From: Cellulomonas sp. Leaf334
GTDB taxonomy: Bacteria > Actinomycetota > Actinomycetes > Actinomycetales > Cellulomonadaceae
DNA length: 64,000 bases
Assembly: GCF_001424195.1 (NCBI RefSeq)
Contig: NZ_LMOO01000008.1
Coordinates: forward strand, 1 to 64,000
Reading direction: 5' to 3'
The notes below the pieces were generated by a model. It was not told where the DNA came from and ran no database searches. It was given only the letters and a program-made list of their open reading frames with translations. Every line of letters starts with the position of its first letter. Positions within the stretch are counted from its first letter, which is position 1. Below, piece by piece: positions 34,004 to 42,901 of the stretch. A program made the translations under genes and the position numbers.

Positions 34004-35488
34004 TCACTCCAGGACGGTGACCTCGCTGGTCACGTTCGACCAGCCGATGAGCACACCGTGGAGCAGCTGGACGTCGGAGACGCCGTCCGGGAACGGGACC
34101 GTCCGCGTCTCGTCCCCGCTCGCGAGGTCGAACACGGTCACGCCGCCCTCCCGGCTGCCGTCGTACGACGAGGACAGCAGCAGCAGGTCGCGACCGTCGG
34201 TGGCGAGCGAGCCCTCGCCGTAGGACGGCAGCGGGTGCCGCCAGACGACCTCGCCGCTGCGGCCGTCGAGCGCGAGGACCTCGGTGGAGGTGGTCAGGTA
34301 CACGCGGCCCCGGATCACGAGGGCGCCGTAGTTGGGCTGCACCTTCGCCTCCCACAGCTGCTCGCCGGTGCGGCGGTCCCATGCGTACGCGTGGCTCAGG
34401 TACGTCAGGACCACGCCCGGCAGGCTGCCGTCGTCGACGCTCACGTGCACAGGCTCGCCGCGGAGCACGACGTCCCCGGCGGGGTCGGCGTCGGGGGCGA
34501 GCAGCGTCGTGGTCTGCCCACCCGTGCCGCCGTAGGACGTGATCGAGAACGTGCCCGTGATGGGGTCGGTACCGAAGCTGGCGTCGCGGCTGACCTCCCT
34601 GAGGTCGTCGCGGACGCGCTCCCCGGTCGACGACAGGAGGACGAGCCCGTCGTCGTCGTACAGGGCGATGGCGGCGCCGGCGGCGAAGAGTCCCCAGTAC
34701 TGCTCCTCGGGCGTCTCGTGCGGGTCGGCGTCGGCGGGCTCCTGGTAGCGCCACTGCTCGTCGCCAGTCCGCACGTCGTGCGCGACCACCATGACGCCTC
34801 TCTGCGGGTCCCGCGTCCCGACCACGACGAGGTCGTCGACGACCGCGAGCTGCGAGCCGTCCTCGACGGCCCACTCGACGATGACGCGCCCGTCACGGAT
34901 GTCGAGCACGACCACCCGGCTGGTGGTGGCGGGAAACCGCTCCTCGGTCCCGTCGTTGTCGTAGCGCACGAACCCGTCGGAGGCGAGGCACACGGCGACG
35001 GTCGCACGTCCCCCGCGCTCCGCGTCACCCTGGCACCCGCCGCCGTAGCCGTTCTCCGGTGACGCTGCGCGCCGCGCGTCCGGCCCGACCAGAGGGGTCG
35101 ACCAGAGCGTCTCGCCCGTGCGCTGCTCGGTCGCCGTGAACGACTGCGACCCGTCCGGCGCGACGAGCAGCGCGGCAGTGCGCCCCTCGCCGATCTCGAC
35201 CACGGACCACAGGGTGTTCGCGTCTGCGTCAGACATCGTGCGCAGCACCTCCAGCTCGTCGCCGAGCGGCGGGAAGACGCCGGGGACGGAGGCGAGCCGC
35301 GCGGCCGCGGCGTCCTCGCGGGCGTCGACGACGAGCTGCGTGCCGACGAGCGACAGGGCGACCAGACCGGCGCCTGCCGCGATCCACCACAGCCCCTTGC
35401 GGTTCCGCGCGGGCACCTCGGGCTGCTCGGTGACGTCGTCGTCACCGTCGAGGAGCTCGACCTCCCGCATGTCGCCACCGTGCGCCAT
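34004..35488 (-). CDS. Membrane-anchored PQQ-like beta-propeller protein, paralogue 1
   Basis: 494 residues: short cytoplasmic N-terminus with EVELLDGDD, one membrane helix (about 34-53), then an extracytoplasmic domain of repeated Trp/Asp blades such as GETLWSTPL, GDEQWRYQE, GEQLWEAKV and GEVVWRHPL, each matching the PQQ-repeat form (AxDxxTGxxxW). Two cysteines (GGGCQGD and AVCLASDGF) are conserved in all four paralogues and may form a disulfide. Function unknown; the fold suggests a binding or scaffold role rather than catalysis. Minus-strand TACAGT six bases before the ATG gives it its own leaderless promoter, although it follows paralogue 2 by only 21 bases. Confidence 0.82.
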   Translation of the reverse strand: MAHGGDMREVELLDGDDDVTEQPEVPARNRKGLWWIAAGAGLVALSLVGTQLVVDAREDAAAARLASVPGVFPPLGDELEVLRTMSDADANTLWSVVEIGEGRTAALLVAPDGSQSFTATEQRTGETLWSTPLVGPDARRAASPENGYGGGCQGDAERGGRATVAVCLASDGFVRYDNDGTEERFPATTSRVVVLDIRDGRVIVEWAVEDGSQLAVVDDLVVVGTRDPQRGVMVVAHDVRTGDEQWRYQEPADADPHETPEEQYWGLFAAGAAIALYDDDGLVLLSSTGERVRDDLREVSRDASFGTDPITGTFSITSYGGTGGQTTTLLAPDADPAGDVVLRGEPVHVSVDDGSLPGVVLTYLSHAYAWDRRTGEQLWEAKVQPNYGALVIRGRVYLTTSTEVLALDGRSGEVVWRHPLPSYGEGSLATDGRDLLLLSSSYDGSREGGVTVFDLASGDETRTVPFPDGVSDVQLLHGVLIGWSNVTSEVTVLE

Positions 35489-35509
35489 GGCGGGACTGTA
35501 CCTGCCGGG

Positions 35510-36976
35510 TCAGTCGAGGAGGGTGACCTCGTCGAACGTCACCGTGAGGCCCAGGAGGCGCCCGTCGCGGACCTGGATCGCGGCGACCTCGTCCGGGGCG
35601 TCGAGCGCCCGGAGCCGCTCACCCGTCGCGAAGTCGTAGGAGGTCACCCCGGCCGGACCGGCGGCGCCGCCCGCGACGGACAGCAGGAGGAGGTCCCGGC
35701 CGTCGGTCGCCAGGCCGGAGCTCATGCAGGCGGGTGCCTTCGTCTCCCACACCTGCTCCCCCGTGCGGCCGTCGAGCGCGGCGATCCCGCTCGACGTGCA
35801 CAGGAAGATGCGACCCCGCACGACGAGCGCGTCGTACACGTCGGCGAGCTCACGGTCCCATCTCGCCCGACCGGTCTCCTCGTCCCACGCGTACAGCTTG
35901 TCGGCCGACGTCAGCACGAGACCGGGCACGCTGTCGTCGTCGACGGACCGCCCGACGACGCGACCTCGGAGCACGCGGTCACCGGCGGGGTCCCCGTCGC
36001 GGGCGAGCAGCGTCGTCCCGCCTGGCGCGCCAGGTGCGTCGGTCAGGACAGAGGTCAGCATCGGCAGCCCGGTACCGTCGTCGGTGCCGAGCGCGTTTGC
36101 CTGCACGTCCTGCCGGATCACCGTCCCCGTCGCGGAGAGCATCGTCAACCCGTCGTCATCCGCGTACGCGACGAGGTCGCCGGCGGTGTCGATGAACCAG
36201 ACGCCGACCGGGTCGGACCTGTTCACGACGCTCGGGTTCTCGTGCCGCCACCGCTCCGCCCCGGTGCGGGCGTCGTGGGCCACGATCTCGAGGGCGTCGC
36301 CGTCCTTCCGTCCGACCAGCACGAGGCCGGGCAGCACCGCGACGCGCGCGTCGTGCTCCACGTCCCACTCGGTGATCAGGTGCCCGTCGGCCGTGTCGAG
36401 CACCGCGACCCGCGTGACGGTCGCCGGGACCGACTCCTGCGGCTCGGCGTACGAGGACACGTCGTAGCCGTCGGTGACCGTGCAGACGGCGTACTCCGGC
36501 ACGGCCGCTCCCGGCGTGGGGTCCGGCAGGCACCGGCCGCCCGAGCTGCGGAACCGGACAGCTGCCCGCGCGGCGTCCGGACCGAGCAGCGGCGTGGACC
36601 AGACGACCTCGCCGGTGCGCAGCTCGGTCGCCGTGAAGGCCTGCGAGCCGTCCTCGCCGACCCGGAGGTTCGCCGTCGTCCCGTCCTCGACCGGGATCGC
36701 GTCCCGCAGGGCGACCGTCTCCTCCTCGTCGAGCGCGCGGACGGTCTCGATCTCGTCGCCGAGCGGGGCGAGGACTCCCGGGACCGCGGCCAGTCTGGCC
36801 ACGGCTGCATCCTCCCGGGCGTCGACGACCCACTGCACGCCGAGGAGCACCAGCACGACCGCCACGACGGCCGCCGGCAGCCACCAGCGCCTCACCCGCG
36901 GCCCGGCGGCGGGAGGGGTCGGCTCGGGGGTGTCGTGGAGCAGCTCGACCTCCTGCGTCACCCCGCCGCGCGCCAT
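35510..36976 (-). CDS. Membrane-anchored PQQ-like beta-propeller protein, paralogue 2
   Basis: 488 residues, same plan as paralogue 1 and its closest relative: N-terminal QEVELLHD, membrane helix (about 32-50), VVDAREDAAVARLAAVPGV at the base of the propeller, and blades GEVVWSTPL, GAERWRHEN, GRARWDREL and GEQVWETKA. Conserved cysteines are in GGRCLPD and AVCTVTDGY. Minus-strand TAGTGT six bases before the ATG predicts a leaderless transcript. The gene is divergent from aztD across only 66 bases, and a Zur-like box sits between the two promoters, so it may be zinc-regulated. Confidence 0.82.
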   Translation of the reverse strand: MARGGVTQEVELLHDTPEPTPPAAGPRVRRWWLPAAVVAVVLVLLGVQWVVDAREDAAVARLAAVPGVLAPLGDEIETVRALDEEETVALRDAIPVEDGTTANLRVGEDGSQAFTATELRTGEVVWSTPLLGPDAARAAVRFRSSGGRCLPDPTPGAAVPEYAVCTVTDGYDVSSYAEPQESVPATVTRVAVLDTADGHLITEWDVEHDARVAVLPGLVLVGRKDGDALEIVAHDARTGAERWRHENPSVVNRSDPVGVWFIDTAGDLVAYADDDGLTMLSATGTVIRQDVQANALGTDDGTGLPMLTSVLTDAPGAPGGTTLLARDGDPAGDRVLRGRVVGRSVDDDSVPGLVLTSADKLYAWDEETGRARWDRELADVYDALVVRGRIFLCTSSGIAALDGRTGEQVWETKAPACMSSGLATDGRDLLLLSVAGGAAGPAGVTSYDFATGERLRALDAPDEVAAIQVRDGRLLGLTVTFDEVTLLD

Positions 36977-37007
36977 GCAGGGACACTACAACTACTGACG
37001 GAGTAAT

Positions 37008-37022
37008 TGATATTCGTTCTCA
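37008..37022. promoter_or_regulatory. Zur-like box between aztD and paralogue 2, with leaderless promoters on both sides
   Basis: TGATATTCGTTCTCA is a TGA-N9-TCA inverted repeat resembling Zur/FUR-family sites. To its right the plus strand has TTGATA (37007-37012), an 18-base spacer, TACGGT (37031-37036), six bases and ATG 37043 of aztD. To its left the minus strand has TAGTGT six bases before ATG 36976. The box therefore overlaps the -35 region of both promoters. Fit to the Zur consensus is moderate. Confidence 0.5.
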
Positions 37023-37042
37023 TTCGCTGTTACGGTCGCGCC

Positions 37043-38293
37043 ATGACCTCCACGAGAGCTGCCCTGCGACGTCGGACGACCTTCGCCGGGCTCGCCCTGC
37101 CCCTGACCCTGCTCGCCGCCTGCGCGGGTGCCCCGGCTGACGCCCCGACCCCCGAGAGCACGTCCGACGCCCGCGAGACCGCCACCCTGGAGTCCCGTCT
37201 CGTGCTCACCTACGACGGTGGCCTGCAGGTGCTCGACGCGAGCACGCTCGAGACCCTCGCCGACCTCCCGCTCGACGGGTTCACCCGCGTCAACGACGCC
37301 GGCGACGGCCGGCACGTCCTCGTCTCGACGGAGGAGGGCTTCACCGTCCTCGACGCCGGGGCCTGGGCCGAGGCCCACGGGGACCACTCCCACTACTACG
37401 CGGCCGACCCCGAGCTGACCGGGACCGTCTTCCCCGCCGAGAAGCCCGGTCACGTGGTGCCCCACGACGGACGCACGGCCCTGTTCGACGACGGCACCGG
37501 CACGGTCACCGTGGTCGACAGCGCGCACGTCGCCGACGGTCCGGAGGGTGCCCGCACCCTGACGACCCCGTCGGCGCACCACGGCGTCGCCGTCGAGCTC
37601 GAGGACGGCACGGTCGTGGTCAGCGAGGGGACCGAGGACGCCCGGACCGGCATCCGGGTGCTCGACGCCGACGGCACCGAGACCGGCCGCTCGGACGCGT
37701 GCCCCGGGGTGCACGGCGAGGCGGTGGCCGCCGACGAGGCCGTGGTCGTCGGCTGCCAGGACGGCGTCCTCGTCTACCGGGCGGGCACGATCACCAAGGT
37801 CGCGTCCCCGGACGCGTACGGCCGCATCGGCAACCAGGCCGGCACCGAGGCGTCTCCCGTGGTGCTCGGCGACTACAAGTCCGACCCCGACGCCGAGCTC
37901 GAGCGGCCGACCCGCGTCTCGCTCGTCGACACCGTCGCCGGCACCCTGCGGCTGGTCGACCTGCCCGCCAGCTACTCGTTCCGGTCCCTCGGCCGCGGCG
38001 CGGACGGGTCCGCCCTGGTCCTCGGCACCGACGGCGCCCTGCACGTCGTCGACCCCGCGACGGGGCAGCTCGTCCGGTCCGCCCCGGTGGTCGAGCCGTG
38101 GACGGAGCCCGAGGACTGGCAGCAGCCCCGGCCGACCCTGCGCGTGCTCGACGGCATGGCCTACGTGACGGACCCCGCTCAGCGCCGGCTGCACGTCGTC
38201 GACCCTGTCACCGGGGAGATCTGGAAGAGCGTCGGGCTGACGGTCACCCCGAACGAGCTGACCGGCGTCGCCGGCGCCACGCACTCCCACTGA
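37043..38293 (+). CDS. aztD: Zinc metallochaperone AztD-like lipoprotein
   Basis: 416 residues. Signal peptide with lipobox LLAAC (Cys27), so membrane-anchored outside the cell. The AztD fold is a beta-propeller; its mobile His-rich loop is visible as AHGDHSHYYAADPELTGTVF near residue 113, with further histidines in GHVVPHDG and SAHHGV. Two cysteines (DACPGVHG and VVGCQDG) probably form the structural disulfide. AztD binds zinc and passes it to the solute-binding protein AztC of the AztABC importer, but no aztABC genes are in the window. Leaderless promoter spacing and a Zur-like box upstream support induction under zinc shortage. Confidence 0.87.
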   Translation: MTSTRAALRRRTTFAGLALPLTLLAACAGAPADAPTPESTSDARETATLESRLVLTYDGGLQVLDASTLETLADLPLDGFTRVNDAGDGRHVLVSTEEGFTVLDAGAWAEAHGDHSHYYAADPELTGTVFPAEKPGHVVPHDGRTALFDDGTGTVTVVDSAHVADGPEGARTLTTPSAHHGVAVELEDGTVVVSEGTEDARTGIRVLDADGTETGRSDACPGVHGEAVAADEAVVVGCQDGVLVYRAGTITKVASPDAYGRIGNQAGTEASPVVLGDYKSDPDAELERPTRVSLVDTVAGTLRLVDLPASYSFRSLGRGADGSALVLGTDGALHVVDPATGQLVRSAPVVEPWTEPEDWQQPRPTLRVLDGMAYVTDPAQRRLHVVDPVTGEIWKSVGLTVTPNELTGVAGATHSH

Positions 38294-38295
38294 CC

Positions 38296-38332
38296 GACGG
38301 GCGCCCCCGGCGGAACCCCGGGGGCGCCCGTC
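38296..38332. terminator. Bidirectional terminator between aztD and paralogue 3
   Basis: A perfect 15-base-pair stem (38296-38310 with 38318-38332) with a seven-base loop fills the 40-base gap between the convergent stops at 38293 and 38334. Confidence 0.9.
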
Positions 38333-38333
38333 C

Positions 38334-39809
38334 CTAGCCGAGCACCACCACCCGACCGTCCGTGCCCCGGCCGAGCAGCAGGTGCCCGACGGAGAGGCTG
38401 AACCGCAGGCTGTCGGGGAACGGGACCCGCCACACGGTGCGGCCGTCATCGAGGCCGTAGGCGACGAGCTCGCTGATCCCGCCGGTGAGGGGCTGCTCGG
38501 CGGTGACCACGTGCCGTCCGTCCGTGACGAGGAACCCCGGCGCGGTGCCCGCCACGGTCGCAGCCCGCCACAGCAGGTCACCGGTGTCCCCGTCGAGCGC
38601 GACCACCCCGGCCCGGGTGCTGACGAACACCCGCCCGCCGAGGACCAGGGCGGCGTTCGACGACGCGACGACGTCGGACCTCCAGCGCTGCTCGCCCGTG
38701 GCCGCGTCCCAGCCGCGCACGTCCCCGCTGGACGTCAGGACGAGCTCCGGCACGCTCCCGTCGTCGACCGTGAACGGCAGGACCTCGCCCGGCACGTCGA
38801 CATCGGCGCGGCCCCGCTCGACGAGCGTGGACAGCAGGGTGCCGGAGCCGGTGGTCGACAGCAGGACGAGCCGGCCGGCGACGGGGTCGACCACGTGGTC
38901 GGCGTCCCCCGGCCGACTCGAACGCAGCACCTCGCCCGACGACGACAGGACGGTGGCCGTCCAGCCGGGGACGGTCACGCCGACGAGGCCGTCGACGGCG
39001 ACCAGCCGCACCTCGTCGGCGAACGCGCGGCGGTCGGCACCCGGCGCGGGCGGGCTGAACCGCCAGCGGACCTCACCCGTGAGCAGGTCCCGGCCCGTCA
39101 CCTCCGTCTGCGCGTCGCGCGCGGGGACGGCCACGACCGCCAGCCCGCGCACCGCCGCGAGCGAGGTCGCGCCGGGTGCGGACGTGTCGGCGACGACGTG
39201 CCCGTCGCGGGTGTCGAGGACGACCACCCGGGTGGTCGTCGCAGGCTTGCGGGTCTCGACGCCCTCGTCGCCGTACTGCACGAAGCCGTCGCTGACCAGG
39301 CACGCGGCACGGTCCGGCGCGCCCTCGTCGACCGGGACCGCGACGCAGGTGCCGGCTGCGGTCCGGTCCAGGGACCGCGCCCGGTCGGCGTCGGGTCCGA
39401 GCAGCACGGTCCGGAACCGCTCCCGACCGGTGCGCTGGTCGAGCGCGACGAACGCCTGCGACCCGTCGGTGGCGACCGCGAGCCCGAGGACCGCACCGTC
39501 GACGTCGATGCCCTGCGCGATCACCGCCCTCCGGGTCGCGTCGGGCTCCCACAGCACGTCGACGTCCGCAGCGACGGGCCGCACGACCCCCGGCGTCGCC
39601 GCGAGGCGCTCCCCGGTCGCACGCTCGCGCGCGTCGAGGACGACCTGCGTGCCGGCGAGCGCCGCGACGACGCCGACAGCGACGCCGACGACCCACCGCC
39701 ACGCACCGCGGCGCCGCGCAGGGGGTGCCGGGGCGGGAACGGGTTCGCCCGTCTCGTCGAGCTCGACAGGCTGCATCGCGCCGGCGCGCGCCGGTCGGGC
39801 GAGGCTCAT
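38334..39809 (-). CDS. Membrane-anchored PQQ-like beta-propeller protein, paralogue 3
   Basis: 491 residues: N-terminus with QPVELDETGE, membrane helix (about 39-58), VVLDARERATGERLAATPGV, then propeller blades GRERFRTVL, GEVRWRFSP, GEQRWRSDV and GDLLWRAAT. Conserved cysteines are in AGTCVAVP and AACLVSDGF. The ATG overlaps the stop of paralogue 4 by four bases (ATGA) and no promoter motif is seen, so it depends on coupling to paralogue 4, unlike the other three copies. An alternative start at 39776 would remove 11 residues. Function unknown. Confidence 0.82.
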   Translation of the reverse strand: MSLARPARAGAMQPVELDETGEPVPAPAPPARRRGAWRWVVGVAVGVVAALAGTQVVLDARERATGERLAATPGVVRPVAADVDVLWEPDATRRAVIAQGIDVDGAVLGLAVATDGSQAFVALDQRTGRERFRTVLLGPDADRARSLDRTAAGTCVAVPVDEGAPDRAACLVSDGFVQYGDEGVETRKPATTTRVVVLDTRDGHVVADTSAPGATSLAAVRGLAVVAVPARDAQTEVTGRDLLTGEVRWRFSPPAPGADRRAFADEVRLVAVDGLVGVTVPGWTATVLSSSGEVLRSSRPGDADHVVDPVAGRLVLLSTTGSGTLLSTLVERGRADVDVPGEVLPFTVDDGSVPELVLTSSGDVRGWDAATGEQRWRSDVVASSNAALVLGGRVFVSTRAGVVALDGDTGDLLWRAATVAGTAPGFLVTDGRHVVTAEQPLTGGISELVAYGLDDGRTVWRVPFPDSLRFSLSVGHLLLGRGTDGRVVVLG

Positions 39810-41290
39810 GAGCTGCCCAGCACGGCAGCGGGCGTGGGATCGGCACCCTCACCGGCGACGAGCACGTGCCCCTGCGACCACGCCGCGTCGAGCCCGTCGG
39901 GCAGCGGCACGCGCCACAGCCGCTCCCCGCCGGGCAGCGAGAACGCGACGAGCGAGCCCGCGGCGGAGCCCTCCTCGGGCGTGAGGCCGACCAGAAGGAC
40001 CCGGCCGTCGGTCATCAGCCGGACGAGCTGGTCGTACGAGCCGATGCTCGCCGACCACGCGACCTCCCCGGACCGGCCGTCGTACGCCACGACCTCCCCG
40101 GGGGCGTCGCCGCTCGTGCAGTAGACCAGCCCTTGCAGGACGAGGACCGGACCGCTGGTGTGCCGGTCGGTCTGCCACAGGTGGTCGCCGCTGGTCGCGT
40201 CCCGGGCCTGCATGCGGGAGCCCTCGATCAGCTCGATCCCCGGCAGGCTGCCGTCGTCGACGGACCGGTGGACCAGCCGGCCGGGGATCGTCACGTCGGC
40301 CCTGCCGGGCTGCACGATCGTCGTGACCGGCCGGAACGCCAGGTAGCCCGACAGCACCTCCAGACGGGTGGCTGCCTCGTCGCGGGAGAGCCGGTCGTAC
40401 CGCTGACGTTCCCGCGCGACCGTGCCGTCGGCCCCGAGCAGCGTCACGGCGGAACCGACCTCGAGCACCGCGACACCGCCGCCCAGCGCGAGCACGCCGA
40501 AGCCCGAGACGTCGCCCACCGGGTCGAGCGCGGGTCGGCCCGAGGTGTAGCGCCAGCGTGCCTCGCCGGTGAGCAGGTCCTGCGCGGTGACCTCGGCGTG
40601 CCCGTCGTGGCCGGGGACGCCGACCGCGACGAGCCCCGGCAGCACCGCGAACGCGATCGCGGGCGGCGCCGTCCGGTCCGCGACGACCCGCCCGTCCGCG
40701 GCGTCGACGACGACGACGCGGGACGTCGTGGGTGGTCGCGTCACGGTCAGGCGACCGCGGATGCCGATCGCCAGCAACGCGTCGGACACCAGGCAGGCGA
40801 CCCGGTGCGCGGTGGCGTCCGTCCCCGCGTCGGGCACCGGCAGGCACGACGTCACCGAGGCCCGTGCGCCGCGCTGCGCCAGCACGACGTCCGGGTCGGC
40901 CAACGGCGCCGCCCATCGCTCGGCCCCGGTCCGCGCGTCGAGCGCCACGACGCTCTGCGCCCCGTCCGCCCCCGTGCGCACCCCGACGAGGTCCCCCTCG
41001 ACCGCGACGCCCTCCGTGAGCACCTCCGTGTCGGTGGCGTCCACCCGCCAGAGCGCGCGCACGTCCGCCTCGACCGGGGGAAGGACACCGGGCAGCTGCG
41101 CGAGGCGGCTGGACAGGGTGCGGTCGCGGGCGGCCAGGGCGAGCTGGGCACCGACGAGCACGAGGACGACGACGAGCAGCACGGCCCACCAGCGCCGGAC
41201 GCGTCCGGCGGCCCGGACCTCGTCCGCAGCGACGGCCGGGTGGCCGTCGTCGACCACCTCCACCTGCTGCATGCGACGCACCGGCCCCAT
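39806..41290 (-). CDS. Membrane-anchored PQQ-like beta-propeller protein, paralogue 4
   Basis: 494 residues: N-terminus with QQVEVVDDGH, membrane helix (about 35-53), ALAARDRTLSSRLAQLPGV, then blades GAERWAAPL, GEARWRYTS, GDHLWQTDR and GEVAWSASI. Conserved cysteines are in VTSCLPVP and VACLVSDAL. Minus-strand TACTGT six bases before the ATG predicts a leaderless promoter, while the gene starts only 16 bases after the ECF42 stop, so it can be read from both. Function unknown. Confidence 0.82.
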   Translation of the reverse strand: MGPVRRMQQVEVVDDGHPAVAADEVRAAGRVRRWWAVLLVVVLVLVGAQLALAARDRTLSSRLAQLPGVLPPVEADVRALWRVDATDTEVLTEGVAVEGDLVGVRTGADGAQSVVALDARTGAERWAAPLADPDVVLAQRGARASVTSCLPVPDAGTDATAHRVACLVSDALLAIGIRGRLTVTRPPTTSRVVVVDAADGRVVADRTAPPAIAFAVLPGLVAVGVPGHDGHAEVTAQDLLTGEARWRYTSGRPALDPVGDVSGFGVLALGGGVAVLEVGSAVTLLGADGTVARERQRYDRLSRDEAATRLEVLSGYLAFRPVTTIVQPGRADVTIPGRLVHRSVDDGSLPGIELIEGSRMQARDATSGDHLWQTDRHTSGPVLVLQGLVYCTSGDAPGEVVAYDGRSGEVAWSASIGSYDQLVRLMTDGRVLLVGLTPEEGSAAGSLVAFSLPGGERLWRVPLPDGLDAAWSQGHVLVAGEGADPTPAAVLGSS

Positions 41291-41306
41291 CCCGCGACAG
41301 TAGGCC

Positions 41307-42512
41307 TCAGGCGCGCAACCTGCCCTGGAGGTAGGCCCGCTCGGCCTGGTTCGCCGTCCGGGTGAGCGCCTCGCGGTACGCCGACGCCGCCTCGTCCGTG
41401 CGACCGAGCCGACGCAGCAGGTCGGCGCGGACCGCGGGGCGCACCGGGTGGTCCGGGGTCCCGGCCAGCGCGTCGAGACCAGCCTGCGGGCCGCTGGCCA
41501 TGCCGATCGCGACCGCCCGGTTCACCTGCACGGCGGCCGACGGCAGCACGGCCACCAGCTCGTCGTACAGGCTCACGATCCGGTCCCAGTCGGTGTCCGA
41601 GGGCGTCGGGGCGGTCGCGTGGCACGCCGCGACCAGCGCCTGGAGCTGGTACGGGCCGACGCGCTCGCGACGGACCGCCCGGCGCAGCTCGGCGAGGCCC
41701 GCGTCGATCGCGGCGCGGTCCCAGGCGTCGCGGTCCTGCTCGTCGAGCGGGACGAGGGCGCCGTCGACATCCGTGCGGGCCGACGCCCGCGCGTGCTGGA
41801 GCAGCATCAGCGCGAGCAGGCCCGCGGCCTCCGGGTCGTCCGGGACCAGTCCCGCCAGCACGCGGGCCAGGTCGATCGCCTCGTGGCACAGGTCGACGCG
41901 CACCAGGTGCGGACCCGCGGTCGCGGCGTAGCCCTCGGTGAACATCAGGTAGAGCACCGCGAGCACGGCGGGCGTGCGCTCGGGCAGCCGGGCCGCCGGC
42001 GGCACCTGGTACGGGATGCCGGCCACCGCGATCTTGTGCTTGGTCCGGACCAGCCGCTTGGCCATCGTCGGCTCGGGCACCCCGAACAGGCGCGCGATCT
42101 CGGCCGTCGTCAGCCCGCACAGGGTCCGCAGCGCCAGCTCGACGCGCGACGACAGGGACAGCGCCGGGTGGCAGCAGGTGAACAGCAGCCGGAGGCGGTC
42201 GTCGGAGATCCCGCTGTCCAGGGCGTCGAGGTCGGGCTCGGGCTCGTGGGCCAGCGACCGCACCTTCTGCGCGCCGATCCGCTCCCGCCGGATGCGGTCG
42301 ACCGCCTTGTTGCGCGCGGTCGTGGTGAGCCACGCGCGCGGCACGTCCGGGATGCCGTCGCGACGCCAGGTGCGCAGGGCCGCGGCGAACGCGTCCTGGG
42401 TGCACTCCTCGGCCAGGTCCCAGTCGCCCGTGACCCGGATCAGGGTGGCGACGAGCCGCCCCCAGTCCTGGGCGAACGTGTCGGCGAGCACCCGCTCGAC
42501 ATCGTCCGTCAC
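41307..42512 (-). CDS. ECF42-group RNA polymerase sigma factor
   Basis: 401 residues. Sigma-2 region at the N-terminus (DWDLAEECTQDAFAAAL, WLTTTARNKAVDRIRRER), sigma-4 with a helix-turn-helix (GLTTAEIARLFGVPEPTMAKRL, about 135-160), and the long C-terminal TPR-like extension of ECF42 proteins (RLPERTPAVLAVLYLMFTEGY onward), which replaces an anti-sigma factor in this group. The GTG start overlaps the YCII-family stop by four bases, the standard ECF42-DGPF pairing. Targets are normally the DGPF genes themselves; here two propeller genes follow directly. Confidence 0.93.
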   Translation of the reverse strand: MTDDVERVLADTFAQDWGRLVATLIRVTGDWDLAEECTQDAFAAALRTWRRDGIPDVPRAWLTTTARNKAVDRIRRERIGAQKVRSLAHEPEPDLDALDSGISDDRLRLLFTCCHPALSLSSRVELALRTLCGLTTAEIARLFGVPEPTMAKRLVRTKHKIAVAGIPYQVPPAARLPERTPAVLAVLYLMFTEGYAATAGPHLVRVDLCHEAIDLARVLAGLVPDDPEAAGLLALMLLQHARASARTDVDGALVPLDEQDRDAWDRAAIDAGLAELRRAVRRERVGPYQLQALVAACHATAPTPSDTDWDRIVSLYDELVAVLPSAAVQVNRAVAIGMASGPQAGLDALAGTPDHPVRPAVRADLLRRLGRTDEAASAYREALTRTANQAERAYLQGRLRA

Positions 42513-42847
42513 GAGACCCGCACCGGCCTGACCTCCACCTGCCCGAACGCCGCCGCGGGGTGCGCCGCCGCGATCGCGACCGCCTCGTCGAGGTCGGCGC
42601 AGTCCACGACGGCGAGCCCCCCGACCTGCTCGCGCCCCTCCGCGAACGGGCCGTCGGTCAGCAGGACCTCGCCGTCACGCAGCCGCACGGTCGTCGCGGT
42701 CGCGCTGTCGTGCAGCCCGACGTGCGCGCGCAGCACCCCGCGCTGCTCCAGGTCGGTGATCCAGGTGTCGAACGAGCCGGCCGCCGCCTCGCGCAGGCGC
42801 GTCACCGCACGCTCCTCGTCGGCACTGATGAGCAACAGGTACTGCAT
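42509..42847 (-). CDS. YCII/DGPF-domain protein, partner of ECF42
   Basis: 112 residues. MQYLLLISADEE at the N-terminus and the signature LLTDGPFAEGREQVGGLAVVD define the YCII-related DGPF family, ferredoxin-like small proteins of unknown biochemical role that accompany ECF41/ECF42 sigma factors. AGGAG eight bases before the ATG fixes the start. Transcribed divergently from the alpha/beta hydrolase, with a long inverted repeat in between. Confidence 0.9.
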   Translation of the reverse strand: MQYLLLISADEERAVTRLREAAAGSFDTWITDLEQRGVLRAHVGLHDSATATTVRLRDGEVLLTDGPFAEGREQVGGLAVVDCADLDEAVAIAAAHPAAAFGQVEVRPVRVS

Positions 42848-42901
42848 GACGGCTCCTGACTGTCGACGGCTGGTCCTTGCCCCTGGACGAGCGGCGGGCG
42901 C

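Noticed and set aside
34004..41290. Calling the propeller paralogues BamB outer-membrane assembly factors
   Set aside because: They match only at the level of PQQ blades; the organism appears Gram-positive and the proteins have a single membrane helix and no lipobox.
42861..42890. ECF42-type promoter (TGTCGA -35) for the hydrolase
   Set aside because: TGTCGA is present at 42861 but on the plus strand, away from the DGPF gene, and no clear matching -10 was found; too weak to claim.
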